Positions 23,234 to 31,970 of a DNA stretch of 35,985 nucleotides are shown piece by piece. Each line of letters begins with the position of its first letter. Position 1 is the first letter of the stretch. The stretch is from the NCBI GenBank assembly GCA_001797745.1, contig MGQF01000050.1, positions 77,226 to 113,210 of the forward strand. Reading direction: 5' to 3'. Source of the stretch: Deltaproteobacteria bacterium RBG_13_52_11. GTDB taxonomy: Bacteria; Desulfobacterota; B13-G15; RBG-16-54-18. A model generated the notes under the pieces. That model made no database searches, had not been told where the DNA came from, and was given only the letters and a program-made list of their open reading frames with translations. The position numbers and the translations under genes are program-made.

Positions 23234-24373
23234 ATGTTCGAAGCGATTGTAGGCGGATTGAACGGACTTGTTAGTGGATTTGCCCATCTCCATTGGTCTA
23301 ATCCAATCATGATTGTGGTTGGCCTTGTTCTCCTCTATCTGGGGATCAAAAAGAACTTCGAACCCTTACTCCTCGTCCCCATTGGGTTTGGGTGTATCTT
23401 GGTGAATATCCCCTTAGCAGGGCTGATGGAGAAAGGGGGATTTCTCAAGGTCATCTACGATGCAGGGATTATGACGGAGCTGTTCCCGCTCCTCATCTTT
23501 GTGGGTATCGGTGCCATGACCGACTTTGGTCCCCTTCTGGAGAATCCGAAGATATTTCTTCTCGGGGCTGCAGGACAATTTGGGATTTTTCTCACCTTGG
23601 TCTTAGCACTGGCCTTAGGTTTTACTCAATTAGAAGCTGTCTCCATTGGAATCATCGGTGCCTGTGACGGGCCGACGGCGATCTATGTCACCTCTCAATA
23701 TGCGCCACATCTCTTGGGTGCGGTCTCGGTGGCTGCGTATTCGTATATGTCGCTGGTACCTGTCTTCCAGCCTCCTATCATGAAGCTCTTAACTACTAAG
23801 GAAGAGAGGATGATCAATATGGGGGAGGTGAGAAAATCGGTTTCCAAGACGACCAAGATTGCATTTCCTCTGGTTGTTACCGTCATTGGCGGCCTCATCG
23901 CACCTAAGGGGTTACCGTTGTTGGGGACGATCATGCTGGGTAATCTGATGAAGGAGTGCGGGGCCGTGAGCCGGTTGACCAAGGCCTCTGAAAATGAGAT
24001 CGCCAACATCGTCACCCTTCTTTTGGGAATCGCTATCGGAGCCACCATGGATGGCAGGGTCTTTTTAACACACCAGACCCTTATTATCTTGGCGCTTGGT
24101 TTCCTGGCCATTTGTCTTGACACGGCATGTGGTGTGTTATTCGGAAAAGCAATGAAGGTTATGTCAGGCGGGAAGATTAATCCTCTTATTGGAGCCGCCG
24201 GCATCTCAGCCTATCCCATGTCGGCGAGAGTGGTCCAGAAAGAAGGGCAGAAGTATAATCCCAAGAATTTCCTCCTCATGCATGCCATGGGAGCCAACAC
24301 TGGTGGCCAGGTCGGCTCTGTGATGGCCGCTGCGGTTATGCTTTCGGTGCTCAAGGGTATGGGGATTATTTAA
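23234..24373 (+). CDS. oadB: Sodium-ion-translocating decarboxylase beta subunit, OadB/GcdB/MmdB type
   Basis: A 379-residue polytopic protein of the OadB family, the membrane pump that couples decarboxylation of a biotin-bound carboxyl group to sodium export. The hallmark IGACDGPTAIYVTSQYAP (residues 141-158) includes D145, equivalent to the essential aspartate of OadB. NPLIGAAGISAYPMSARVVQ and GANTGGQVGSVMAAAVML near the C-terminus are equally diagnostic. AAAGGAG precedes the ATG. The carboxyltransferase and biotin carrier are absent from the window, so oxaloacetate, methylmalonyl-CoA and glutaconyl-CoA cannot be distinguished. Glutaconyl-CoA would suit the aromatic-degradation genes downstream, as inference. 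Confidence 0.93.
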   Translation: MFEAIVGGLNGLVSGFAHLHWSNPIMIVVGLVLLYLGIKKNFEPLLLVPIGFGCILVNIPLAGLMEKGGFLKVIYDAGIMTELFPLLIFVGIGAMTDFGPLLENPKIFLLGAAGQFGIFLTLVLALALGFTQLEAVSIGIIGACDGPTAIYVTSQYAPHLLGAVSVAAYSYMSLVPVFQPPIMKLLTTKEERMINMGEVRKSVSKTTKIAFPLVVTVIGGLIAPKGLPLLGTIMLGNLMKECGAVSRLTKASENEIANIVTLLLGIAIGATMDGRVFLTHQTLIILALGFLAICLDTACGVLFGKAMKVMSGGKINPLIGAAGISAYPMSARVVQKEGQKYNPKNFLLMHAMGANTGGQVGSVMAAAVMLSVLKGMGII

Positions 24374-24399
24374 ATTATCGTCATCACTTCAGAGCCACG

Positions 24400-24419
24400 A
24401 GCTCCCTATCAGGGGAGCT
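24400..24419 (+). repeat. Small hairpin after the OadB gene
   Basis: AGCTCCC (24400-24406) and GGGAGCT (24413-24419) form a 7-bp stem; no T-run follows. Confidence 0.5.
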
Positions 24420-24429
24420 AAACATTTTT

Positions 24430-24465
24430 AACGGCCCATTAAGTAGTATAAGGGGCCGTTTTTGT
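24430..24465 (+). terminator. Intrinsic terminator of the oadG-oadB transcript
   Basis: AACGGCCC (24430-24437) and GGGCCGTT (24453-24460) form an 8-bp stem followed by TTTTG. The rest of the 317-bp spacer before the next gene shows a promoter-like pair and one 26-codon hydrophobic frame that I do not call. Confidence 0.8.
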
Positions 24466-24586
24466 TTCTTTCGTTAGACAACCTTGCCTGACAAAAACAA
24501 CTCTCGATGTCTCTTGCCCCAGCATTAAAACCCTCAAACCAGAGGGTCATACACAACCTCCCAGTAGGTTACCCTGCGTGGTAGGC

Positions 24587-24615
24587 TTGACTCTTGCAAT
24601 CGGGATCACTATCAT
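24587..24615 (+). promoter_or_regulatory. Possible promoter of the reductase-like gene set
   Basis: TTGACT (24587-24592), 17 bases, TATCAT (24610-24615), about 75 bases before the first ATPase gene. Confidence 0.45.
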
Positions 24616-24690
24616 TCTTTATGGCTTATTGTGGGGTTTTACTATCTACCGTTCCTGATGTTACGTTGAGATACATATGAAAGATAAAAA

Positions 24691-25470
24691 ATGGCCTTTG
24701 CGTTAGGTATGGATATCGGTTCATATTTCTCAAAAGGGATCATCCTCGGTGATCGCAAGCCCGTGGCGTCCTCTGTGAGCCCCTCAGGAGGAGATTACCG
24801 GGCAACTGCTGAGAGGATACGCGAAGCGCTCCTTTCCGAGGCAGGAATCAACCAAAAGGATATCGTCTATACGATTGCCACAGGATACGGATCAAAACAG
24901 GTGCCCTTTGCAGACGCACTCAAGACGGACATCGTCTGCATTGCCAAGGGAATAGCCTCGTTAGACCCCTCCGTACGAACGGCCATCGACGTGGGAGATC
25001 TCTACACCAAGGTTGTTCTCACGGATGACAACGGAAGCGTGCACAACTTCTTACTGAGCGGAAAGTGCGCAGGTGGCAGCGGCAGGATCTTGCAAGTGAT
25101 TGCCAAGGTGTTGCAGGTTAAGGTTGAAGAGATCGGTGCTCTGTCCCTCAAGTCCCGAAAGAAGGTAGACTTTAACACCGGATGCGCCGTCTTTGCGGAA
25201 TCTGAGGCCATTTCCCGAATCGCTGAGGGGACCACCAAGGAGGATTTGTTGGCGGGCCTTCACCGAGCCCTTGCAGCCCAGATCAATAGCTTGGCAGAGA
25301 GGTTAGGTGTTGAAAAGGAGCTGGCCCTGGTGGGCGGCGGGGCGAGAGATGCAGGTCTTGTCCAGGCGATGAAGGACATCAGAGGCCACGATATCATCGT
25401 GCCGCCGGAACCCCATTTCACGGCCGCCCTGGGTGCAGCAATCATTGCCATGGAAAACTCAAGACCTTGA
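24691..25470 (+). CDS. BadF/BcrA/BcrD-type ATPase with an altered phosphate motif
   Basis: A 259-residue ASKHA-fold ATPase of the BcrAD/BadFG/HgdC family, which donates ATP-energised electrons to benzoyl-CoA reductases or 2-hydroxyacyl-CoA dehydratases. The nucleotide motif GMDIGSYFSKGIIL opens the protein. The two cysteines that bind the dimer-bridging [4Fe-4S] cluster are present at C126 (GKCAGGSGR) and C165 (TGCAVFAESEA). The usual DIGGQDxK motif is DVGDLYTK (100-107), unlike the canonical partner at 28457. The ATG lacks a clear ribosome site. It lies about 380 bp before the catalytic-subunit genes, so it may be the divergent partner of a hetero-ATPase pair like BcrA/BcrD or BzdP/BzdQ. Confidence 0.88.
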   Translation: MAFALGMDIGSYFSKGIILGDRKPVASSVSPSGGDYRATAERIREALLSEAGINQKDIVYTIATGYGSKQVPFADALKTDIVCIAKGIASLDPSVRTAIDVGDLYTKVVLTDDNGSVHNFLLSGKCAGGSGRILQVIAKVLQVKVEEIGALSLKSRKKVDFNTGCAVFAESEAISRIAEGTTKEDLLAGLHRALAAQINSLAERLGVEKELALVGGGARDAGLVQAMKDIRGHDIIVPPEPHFTAALGAAIIAMENSRP

Positions 25471-25848
25471 ACCGCTCAACGTCCATGTCAGTTGCTGTGC
25501 CGCTTTGGAGGACATAAAAACGCCTTCCATAACCTCATTATCTTTTTTCGGTGAATAGGTAAAATGCGTGCCCCACGCCGCTCCATCAGCCTCACGTGCT
25601 AAAAGACGCTATTTGTTTTGTGGAAAGATCTTGCAAATACTCATTGCACTAGAAATCTTTCTGACCTGATGTAGTTGCATCGTCGGCAGATGTTCTTATT
25701 GATCTTTGAGACCAAATAATGTATTTTGCTCGCAAAGGGCTGTTGCAGTCATAGGGGGGGACCTCGGCATTCCGCTCTCTAAAAGGCGTGTGGATTTCCG
25801 TAAGGCATGTTCAGCCAACGGTTAGATTTTGAAAAAGGAGAAGGGCTG
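25471..25848. other. Intergenic region with no confident gene
   Basis: This 378-bp spacer separates the first ATPase gene from the dehydratase-type subunit. The minus strand has a 49-codon open frame (25608-25459) reading ADGAAWGTHFTYSPKKDNEV in its middle. It looks coding in character but has no start codon at its head and matches no family I know. No promoter or terminator is obvious. Confidence 0.5.
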
Positions 25849-27009
25849 ATGAATGGTACAGCGGGTAACGTTTTGTCCACGGTAGAAAGGCATTACAAAG
25901 ACTACGGGCTCAGGGCAAAGGAACTGGGCAATGAAGGGAAAAAGGTGATCGGCTATATTTGTTCCTTTGTCCCCCTCGAGATGATCACCGCAGCAGGATG
26001 TATCCCTTTTCGGATGAGGGGAGATATCCATGAGCCCATCACGAAGGGAGATACGCTCCTGGAGACCATTGTATGCCCTTTTATCCGCAGCTGTTTTGAT
26101 CTGTCGGTGAAAGGTACATATGACTTTCTCTCCGGTATGGTCATCCCTCACGCCTGTGACAGCATGGTCAGGAGCTACAGCGTCTGGAGCTATTCTCTCA
26201 AATTTCCTTACTTCCATTTCGTCAATATTCCCACTGTCTGCAACGAATCTTCCCTTGAATTCTTTAACGCAGAATTAGACACGTTCAGGAAAAGCCTGGA
26301 AGATTTAGTGGGAAAAAAGATTACAGACGATGATCTGGTTGAGGCCATTCGGTTGCACAATGAAAACAGAGATAAGGCACGAGCCCTCTACGAATTTAGA
26401 AAGGAAGATCCGCCACTCATCTCTGGGACAGAGGTGACAATGGTGCTCACTGTTGGATCAAGCTTACCCATCCTTGAATCCAACGCATTATTTGACGAAG
26501 TTTTGATAGAAATTGGTCAAAGAAAGAAATCCCCTCTTACGAAAGGTCCCCGGATACTCATAGACGGCGCCTGTGTGGATAACTTCGAATTGGTCAAGAT
26601 CGTTGAAGAGAGTGGAGGCAATGTGGTGATTGATACTCTTTGCAACGGTACCAGAGATTACTTCCCCCATACGGACGTTGGGGAGGATCCCGTAAAAGCA
26701 CTGGGTCGTCGGTATATGGAGAAGATCAATTGTCCCAAGACCTACCGGAAAAACAAAACAGACACCTTCGAAGGGGATAGTACGGACCGATTCGGTGATA
26801 TCGGAGCGTATGCCAAGGAGTTCAAGGCCGACGGCGCGATCCTCTATGTGTACAAGTACTGCGATCCATTTGGGTTTGAGGTCCCCGCCAGGAAGGCATA
26901 CTACGAATCCATCAATGTCCCGGTCCTCCACCTGGAGGATGTATATTCGGCAGGGACCATCGGCCAACTCAAAACAAGGATCCAGGCATTTCTGGAGATG
27001 ATTGGGTAG
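25849..27009 (+). CDS. 2-hydroxyacyl-CoA dehydratase / benzoyl-CoA reductase subunit (BcrC/BzdN-like)
   Basis: A 386-residue protein of the HGD-D family, which includes HgdB and the BcrC/BzdN subunits of class I benzoyl-CoA reductases. The family opening KVIGYICSFVPLEMITAAGC then IPFRM (residues 32-55) is clear, and cysteines at C76, C82 and C103 (VCPFIRSC, PHACDS) are candidate ligands of the substrate-side iron-sulfur cluster. ATG 25849 is used because GGAG lies eight bases upstream; an in-frame ATG 14 codons earlier lacks this. The gene overlaps nothing but is 31 bp from the partner subunit. Length matches BcrC/BzdN (about 380). The acyl-CoA substrate is not determinable. Confidence 0.88.
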   Translation: MNGTAGNVLSTVERHYKDYGLRAKELGNEGKKVIGYICSFVPLEMITAAGCIPFRMRGDIHEPITKGDTLLETIVCPFIRSCFDLSVKGTYDFLSGMVIPHACDSMVRSYSVWSYSLKFPYFHFVNIPTVCNESSLEFFNAELDTFRKSLEDLVGKKITDDDLVEAIRLHNENRDKARALYEFRKEDPPLISGTEVTMVLTVGSSLPILESNALFDEVLIEIGQRKKSPLTKGPRILIDGACVDNFELVKIVEESGGNVVIDTLCNGTRDYFPHTDVGEDPVKALGRRYMEKINCPKTYRKNKTDTFEGDSTDRFGDIGAYAKEFKADGAILYVYKYCDPFGFEVPARKAYYESINVPVLHLEDVYSAGTIGQLKTRIQAFLEMIG

Positions 27010-27040
27010 TGCGGATTTTGAGACAAGGAGGATTGAGGTA

Positions 27041-28444
27041 ATGGCTGAGGAACACAAAGACAAAAAGCACGAAAAGAGGAGGACGGCAACCCAGGCGGCT
27101 GCCTTCATCACCCCAATGGTCAAGGAATTTTTTAAGGATACCCTCCGGACACGGGCAGAGGGAAAACAGAAATTGGCCTATACCTTTATCTGCTGCCACC
27201 ACGAGGAGATCCTCCGGGCCATGGATATACTGCCCCTATGGACCGAGAATTTTGCCGGTATCTGCGGGGCAAAGAGAGACGCCGAGCGATTCCTCCAGAG
27301 GGCCGAATCCTTGGGCCTCTCACGTTCCCTCTGTACCTATGCCCTGTGCGGGATCGGCTTTGACCAGTGGCGAGAAGAACTGGGCGAGATGCCTCCGGAT
27401 GCCCCATGGGGTGGACAGGCGAGACCCGATTTTATGATATCCAGCGGGCAGATCCTCTGTGATCCGAGGTCCAAGTGGTACCAGGCCTCTCAGCAGTTTA
27501 TGCCGGATGTCCCGATCTACAACATAGACCTTCCCTATCCGCTCTACGATCAGAAAAGAGATCACCGAAAGGTGTGGGGCTACTATCACAAATATATCGT
27601 CGCACAGTTGCGCGGTCTCGTGGCGTTCTGTGAGGAGCAGACCAGTAAGAAGATGGATTATGATCGCTTAAGCGAGCTCGTTGACCTGACCGATCGAACC
27701 TGGAACCTGATCCATGAAACCTATGAGCTGCGACGGGCGGTGCCGACTCCCATGGGGACCGGCGATGCGATGAATACCATGGTGCCAATAAACTTTTGGA
27801 TGGCCACCCAGAAGGCCTATGATTTCTTTATCGAACTTAAGAAGGAATTAGAGGAAAAGATCGCCAAGGGAGAAGGTGAGGTCGAAGACGAACGGTATCG
27901 GCTTATGTGGGGAGGCGGATTGCCCTCCTGGTTTGCCCTGAACGATTTCAATTACTTCAACGGCAAGGGCGCCTCTTTTCCTGTTGAGACAACCTATCGC
28001 TCGGTCGTGCCCCTCTATGAGATGGATATCCCGAAAACCAAAGACCCCATCGAGCATATTGCGTGGCGCTGGCTCTGGTACTGGACCTTCTGGTATGAAA
28101 AGGCCAGGAAACGACCGGAATCCGAGCCCGATGTGGAGCGCTTAATTACCTGGATCGAAGACTACAAGATCGATGGCATCGTTATGCATGAGGCATTTTC
28201 ATGCCGGACCTGGCACGTGGGCCTCATCTGGCAACTGCATCAATTGGGTAAGATTTACAAACCCATCCCTGTCTTAACGCTCGGAAAGGATGGAAAAAAG
28301 GAAAAGACGTACCGGGGGCTTCCTTCCCTGATTCTGGAAAGTGATATCATAGACATCACCTCGTATTCAGAGGTGGACACCAGAAACAAGATCGATGCCT
28401 TCATCGAAACCCTGGAGTCCATCCGGCAGAGCAAGGCAGCGTAG
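27041..28444 (+). CDS. 2-hydroxyacyl-CoA dehydratase / benzoyl-CoA reductase subunit (BcrB/BzdO-like)
   Basis: A 467-residue partner of the preceding HGD-D protein. The pattern LAYTFICCHHEEILRAMDIL (residues 45-64), with twin cysteines C51-C52, then ENFAGICGAKRDAERFLQRA, is typical of BcrB/BzdO, and further cysteines occur at 98, 103, 140 and 388. The size is that of BcrB/BzdO (about 440-450) rather than the shorter HgdA. AAGGAGG and GAGG precede ATG 27041. The protein has an unusually charged N-terminus (residues 2-13). With its neighbour it would form the catalytic heterodimer that receives electrons from the ATPases and reduces an aryl- or enoyl-CoA. Confidence 0.87.
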   Translation: MAEEHKDKKHEKRRTATQAAAFITPMVKEFFKDTLRTRAEGKQKLAYTFICCHHEEILRAMDILPLWTENFAGICGAKRDAERFLQRAESLGLSRSLCTYALCGIGFDQWREELGEMPPDAPWGGQARPDFMISSGQILCDPRSKWYQASQQFMPDVPIYNIDLPYPLYDQKRDHRKVWGYYHKYIVAQLRGLVAFCEEQTSKKMDYDRLSELVDLTDRTWNLIHETYELRRAVPTPMGTGDAMNTMVPINFWMATQKAYDFFIELKKELEEKIAKGEGEVEDERYRLMWGGGLPSWFALNDFNYFNGKGASFPVETTYRSVVPLYEMDIPKTKDPIEHIAWRWLWYWTFWYEKARKRPESEPDVERLITWIEDYKIDGIVMHEAFSCRTWHVGLIWQLHQLGKIYKPIPVLTLGKDGKKEKTYRGLPSLILESDIIDITSYSEVDTRNKIDAFIETLESIRQSKAA

Positions 28445-28456
28445 TTCCGGGGTCTA

Positions 28457-29299
28457 ATGACAGCATATTTTGCAGGCATTGATGTCGGTTCTACCATGAC
28501 CAAAGCGGTGATCCTGGGCAACGGGATCATCGCCTCAGTTATTGGCCCTACTGGACCGGAGCAGCGCAGGCTCGCCAACAAGGTCATGGAAGAGGCCTTG
28601 AACAAGGCCGGTATCCCCTTTGGGTCCATCACCTACATCGTCTCCACCGGCTACGGAAGAATTAACGTCCCTTTTGCCGACAAGCAGGTCACGGAAATAA
28701 CGTGCCATGCCAAGGGTATCTCCAGTCTCTTCCCGGAGGCCAAGACTATCATTGACATCGGGGGACAGGATTGCAAGGCAATCAAGATTAATGCCGGCGG
28801 CAGACCGAATGATTTTATCATGAACGACAAGTGTGCTGCTGGCAGCGGCAGATTTATCGAGGTGATTGCCGATACCCTGGGTATAAGGCTGGACGAGGTT
28901 GGAGGGCTTTCTTTACAAGCTAAGAATCCCGCAAAGATAAGCAACATCTGCACCATATGGGCCCAGCAGGAGGTGGCGACCAGGTTATCAGAAGGCGTGC
29001 CTATTCCCGACCTGCTTGCTGGGGTCCATCAATCCCTGGCGGATAGGATATCCAGGATGGTCAATCGACTCCGGGTAGAAGAGGCAATTGTCCTGACCGG
29101 CGGTGGCGGCAAGAACAAGGGCTTGGTTAAGGCCCTTTCCGAGCAATTGGGCCATGAAATTCTGGTGCCAGAGGAACCATTGATCACCGGAGCCCTCGGC
29201 GCTGCCTTGGTGGGAAGAGAGATTGCGGAAAATGCTCGCAAGGAGAATATGCTATTAGAGACAAAAGAACGCATTTTGGAGGAAATACAGATTTTGTAG
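28457..29299 (+). CDS. BadF/BcrA-type ATPase, activator or reductase electron-transfer subunit
   Basis: A 280-residue ASKHA ATPase with all canonical features: GIDVGSTMTKAVIL at the N-terminus, DIGGQDCK (100-107), cluster cysteines C126 (NDKCAAGSGR) and C165 (SNICTIWAQQEV), and LTGGGGKNKGLV near 213. It begins 12 bp after the BcrB/BzdO-like gene and is the last of the set. Together with the ATPase at 24691, whose cysteines are at the same numbers, it could form a heterodimer. Two distinct ATPases next to two HGD-D subunits is the composition of class I benzoyl-CoA reductase, whereas 2-hydroxyacyl-CoA dehydratases normally use a single homodimeric activator. Confidence 0.9.
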   Translation: MTAYFAGIDVGSTMTKAVILGNGIIASVIGPTGPEQRRLANKVMEEALNKAGIPFGSITYIVSTGYGRINVPFADKQVTEITCHAKGISSLFPEAKTIIDIGGQDCKAIKINAGGRPNDFIMNDKCAAGSGRFIEVIADTLGIRLDEVGGLSLQAKNPAKISNICTIWAQQEVATRLSEGVPIPDLLAGVHQSLADRISRMVNRLRVEEAIVLTGGGGKNKGLVKALSEQLGHEILVPEEPLITGALGAALVGREIAENARKENMLLETKERILEEIQIL

Positions 29300-29372
29300 C
29301 AACTTTGGCATAACGTGCCCTTCATCCTAAGATTTTGAATCCCGGCAATGCTTGCTCCGAGTTATGGCCTCC

Positions 29373-29588
29373 TTACTTTCCCTCTTTCTTGCTGTGGCTG
29401 CCGCTCGTCATCTGAGCGACAATGAAACCGAGAATAAAGCCTATGAACATCGCCAAAGGCAGCAAGATAATCTGCGACATGCCTATTTCCCAGAATAACA
29501 ATCGCAGGGTGACAACCTGGGCGTTTTGGACAAGTATTATAAGAAAGAGGCCGATTAAGACCAATACGACAATGGTTTTCGGTTTCAT
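29373..29588 (-). CDS. lapA: LapA family (DUF1049) small membrane protein
   Basis: A 71-residue protein with two transmembrane helices (about residues 6-20 and 38-58) separated by QNAQVVTLRLLFWEIGMSQI, the LapA/DUF1049 signature. The tail GSHSKKEGK is polar. In Enterobacteria LapA works with LapB in lipopolysaccharide assembly control, but many phyla carry LapA-like proteins without that partner. GGGAGG precedes the ATG with good spacing. It is convergent to the ATPase gene and is not part of the reductase transcript. Confidence 0.85.
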   Translation of the reverse strand: MKPKTIVVLVLIGLFLIILVQNAQVVTLRLLFWEIGMSQIILLPLAMFIGFILGFIVAQMTSGSHSKKEGK

Positions 29589-29858
29589 CGTAATCCTCCC
29601 CCTTCACTGTATCATTGCGAACTTTGAACAAGGGCTTGCATTATTTATATCATCTTCGAGATAAAAACTCCATTTAAATCATCTCGGTTTGTCTGTCACA
29701 AAGTCAGTGCTGATTTCTGTTTACAAAAGACCTTAAGGAGACTAGACTTGATAACAAAGGACTTCTAAACTGTAGCTGATCTTCCAAAGGATGATTGAGA
29801 GGACCAGCAACGCACCGACAGAACAGCAGTCGTATTACGTCGGCGAAAGGGAATGAAC

Positions 29859-30587
29859 ATGGATAAAAAGAATGCAGATCTTCTTATCCTTTTATGTTTA
29901 TGTATATTCGTTGTAGCATTGTTTCTTCCCCTCAAACTGCGCGCGGAGATTTATAAGTATGTCGACAAGAACGGTACGATTCATTTTGTCGATGATTTGG
30001 GCAAGGTGCCAGCAGAATACAGGAATCAAGTGACCGTGCGTGAGGAGAAGCCCAAAGCACCTCCTCAGGAAGAAGTACCGGCAGCTGTTACTGAGAAGAA
30101 AGGTGAAACGCCGGAGGAAGCGCGGACACGGCAGATGCTCGAGAGCTTAGAGGAGAAGAAGAAGCAGGAGGAGGAAAAGGCCCGAGAAGAATTCGATCAA
30201 AGCCTGGTGACGAAGGTGACGATAAGGGGGAATCACGTGTTGGTCCCTGTCACCCTTGGTTATGGAGGTAAGGAGGTTCAAGCCTCACTCGTTCTGGATA
30301 CCGGTGCTGATCTCATAACACTCCATCGGCCGATCGCGGATCAATTAAATGTTCCGCTAACTAACAGGGCTAATGTGCGGGTGGTAGGAGGAAAGGTGAT
30401 TAATGCCGGTGTGGCGACACTGGATTATGTGAGAGTCGGACCATATGAAGCGAAGGCGATACAAGCCTTGGTCATATTCCCACAGGGGCCTGCTACCAGC
30501 CATGATGGGTTATTGGGGATGAATTTTTTACGCGGTCTTGAATACAGTATAGATTTCGAAAATCAAGTGATCAGGTGGAAACCGTAA
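29859..30587 (+). CDS. DUF4124 plus retropepsin-like aspartyl protease
   Basis: A 242-residue exported protein. A hydrophobic signal (residues 8-27, cleavage near LRA) is followed by a DUF4124 domain, AEIYKYVDKNGTIHFVDDLG (29-48). A charged, glutamate- and lysine-rich coiled linker (about 60-112) leads to a retropepsin-like domain with the catalytic DTGAD (147-151) and the conserved GLLGMNFL (217-224). Single-domain proteases of this type act as dimers in the periplasm. ATG 29859 is used because AAAGGG is seven bases upstream, versus one base for the ATG two codons earlier. Neighbours give no hint of a substrate. Confidence 0.85.
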   Translation: MDKKNADLLILLCLCIFVVALFLPLKLRAEIYKYVDKNGTIHFVDDLGKVPAEYRNQVTVREEKPKAPPQEEVPAAVTEKKGETPEEARTRQMLESLEEKKKQEEEKAREEFDQSLVTKVTIRGNHVLVPVTLGYGGKEVQASLVLDTGADLITLHRPIADQLNVPLTNRANVRVVGGKVINAGVATLDYVRVGPYEAKAIQALVIFPQGPATSHDGLLGMNFLRGLEYSIDFENQVIRWKP

Positions 30588-30620
30588 TAGGAACAAATCT
30601 CCCGCGCGATTAAAATCCTT

Positions 30621-31952
30621 TTAAGACCTCTCTTCAATCTCCCCCACCAGGTCATAGGGCCCCGCCTGAGTGATCTTCACCGTTACGGTCTCCCCGATCT
30701 TGGCCATCCCCTTCTTGATATGGACCACTCCATCGACCTCCGGGGCCTGAAAAGCAGTCCTCCCCTGCGGAACTCCCTTTGGTTGTACGCTTACCCCATC
30801 GATCAAAACCGGGATAATAGATCCTACCATTTCCTTATTCCTCTTCCACGAGATCCCCTGTTGTAACTCCATGATCTGGGCGGCCCTTTCCTCGGCAATC
30901 TCGGAGAAAATCTGGCCCTTCATCCGGGAGGCCTTGGTGCCCTCCTCAGGAGAATACCGGAACACTCCCAGATGAGTGAACTCTACCTCTCGGACAAAGT
31001 CCAAGAGCTTCCTGAATTCCCGTTCCCCCTCTCCGGGGAATCCCACCATAAGGGTAGTGCGCAGGTGGATCTCCGGGTAAGCTCTTTTTAAGCGATAGAC
31101 CAACCTCCTGATCCCTTTTTCTGAGACCCTTCTCCCCATGCGGCGCAAGAGGGTATCATCGACATGTTGAATGGGAATATCGAGATAGGGGCAGATTCGC
31201 TCCTCTCCGGCGACCATATCCAGGAGTTGAGGGGGAAAATTGGCCGGATGGGGGTAGGAATAGAGGACCCTGATCCACTTGAGTCCCTCGATCTTTGTCA
31301 GGGTCTTCAAGAGTCGATAGAGCCCTTTCTCCTCTCCTCTGTCAGTCCCATACGCCGTGGTATCCTGTGCTACCAGGGTAACTTCTACGACGCCCCTGGC
31401 GACCAAATTCTCCGTCTCACGGATGACTGAACCCAACTCCCTGCTTCTATACCTTCCCCGGAGCCGAGGGATGAGGCAAAAGGTGCAGGGGTGAGAGCAC
31501 CCTTCCGCGATTTTCACGTAGGCAGAATGGGGTGTGTTGGTGATGATTCGAGGGGTATGGTGGTCATAGAGATAACGGGGTTTCCCGATCAGTTTCCTGG
31601 GACCACCTTTCTTCAACCATTGCGGTATCTGAAGGAAATCACCCGTTCCTGTCCAGAGGTCGACCTCGGGTATCGATTGAACCAATTCCTCGCCATAGCG
31701 TTGGGGGAGGCATCCGGTGACGATCAGTGTATTGATCGCCCCTTGCCCCTTTGCCCGGGCTGCTTCCAAGATTGCCTCGATAGATTCCTGTACGGCCTCT
31801 TGGATAAAGGCACAGGTGTTGATAATAACCACGTCCGCTTCATCCAGCGTGGAGGTGAGTACGAGGCCGTCGTTTGCCAAGATGCCTAGAAGCACTTCAG
31901 AATCTACGTGGTTCTTGGGACAGCCCAAACTGACGAGAAAGACCTTTGTCAT
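30621..31952 (-). CDS. rimO: Ribosomal protein S12 methylthiotransferase RimO
   Basis: A 443-residue radical-SAM methylthiotransferase. The N-terminal UPF0004 domain binds one cluster with C11 (SLGCPKN), C47 (INTCAF) and C81 (VTGCLPQ). The radical-SAM motif EGCSHPCTFC gives C152, C156 and C159, and a TRAM domain ends the protein (about 380-440). It adds a methylthio group to an aspartate of ribosomal protein S12. The opening VFLVSLGCPKNHVDSE and IPQWLKK region fit RimO rather than MiaB. No strong ribosome site precedes the ATG, and a terminator lies just upstream, so it probably has its own promoter or is attenuated. Confidence 0.95.
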   Translation of the reverse strand: MTKVFLVSLGCPKNHVDSEVLLGILANDGLVLTSTLDEADVVIINTCAFIQEAVQESIEAILEAARAKGQGAINTLIVTGCLPQRYGEELVQSIPEVDLWTGTGDFLQIPQWLKKGGPRKLIGKPRYLYDHHTPRIITNTPHSAYVKIAEGCSHPCTFCLIPRLRGRYRSRELGSVIRETENLVARGVVEVTLVAQDTTAYGTDRGEEKGLYRLLKTLTKIEGLKWIRVLYSYPHPANFPPQLLDMVAGEERICPYLDIPIQHVDDTLLRRMGRRVSEKGIRRLVYRLKRAYPEIHLRTTLMVGFPGEGEREFRKLLDFVREVEFTHLGVFRYSPEEGTKASRMKGQIFSEIAEERAAQIMELQQGISWKRNKEMVGSIIPVLIDGVSVQPKGVPQGRTAFQAPEVDGVVHIKKGMAKIGETVTVKITQAGPYDLVGEIEERS

Positions 31953-31970
31953 TATTAAATGTGAGGCAAC

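Noticed and set aside
24578..24658. 26-codon hydrophobic frame before the first ATPase gene
   Set aside because: It starts at GTG without a good ribosome site and overlaps a promoter-like sequence; probably chance.
25459..25608. 49-codon minus-strand frame with coding-like composition
   Set aside because: No start codon at its head and no recognised family. It may be an old gene end but cannot be supported.
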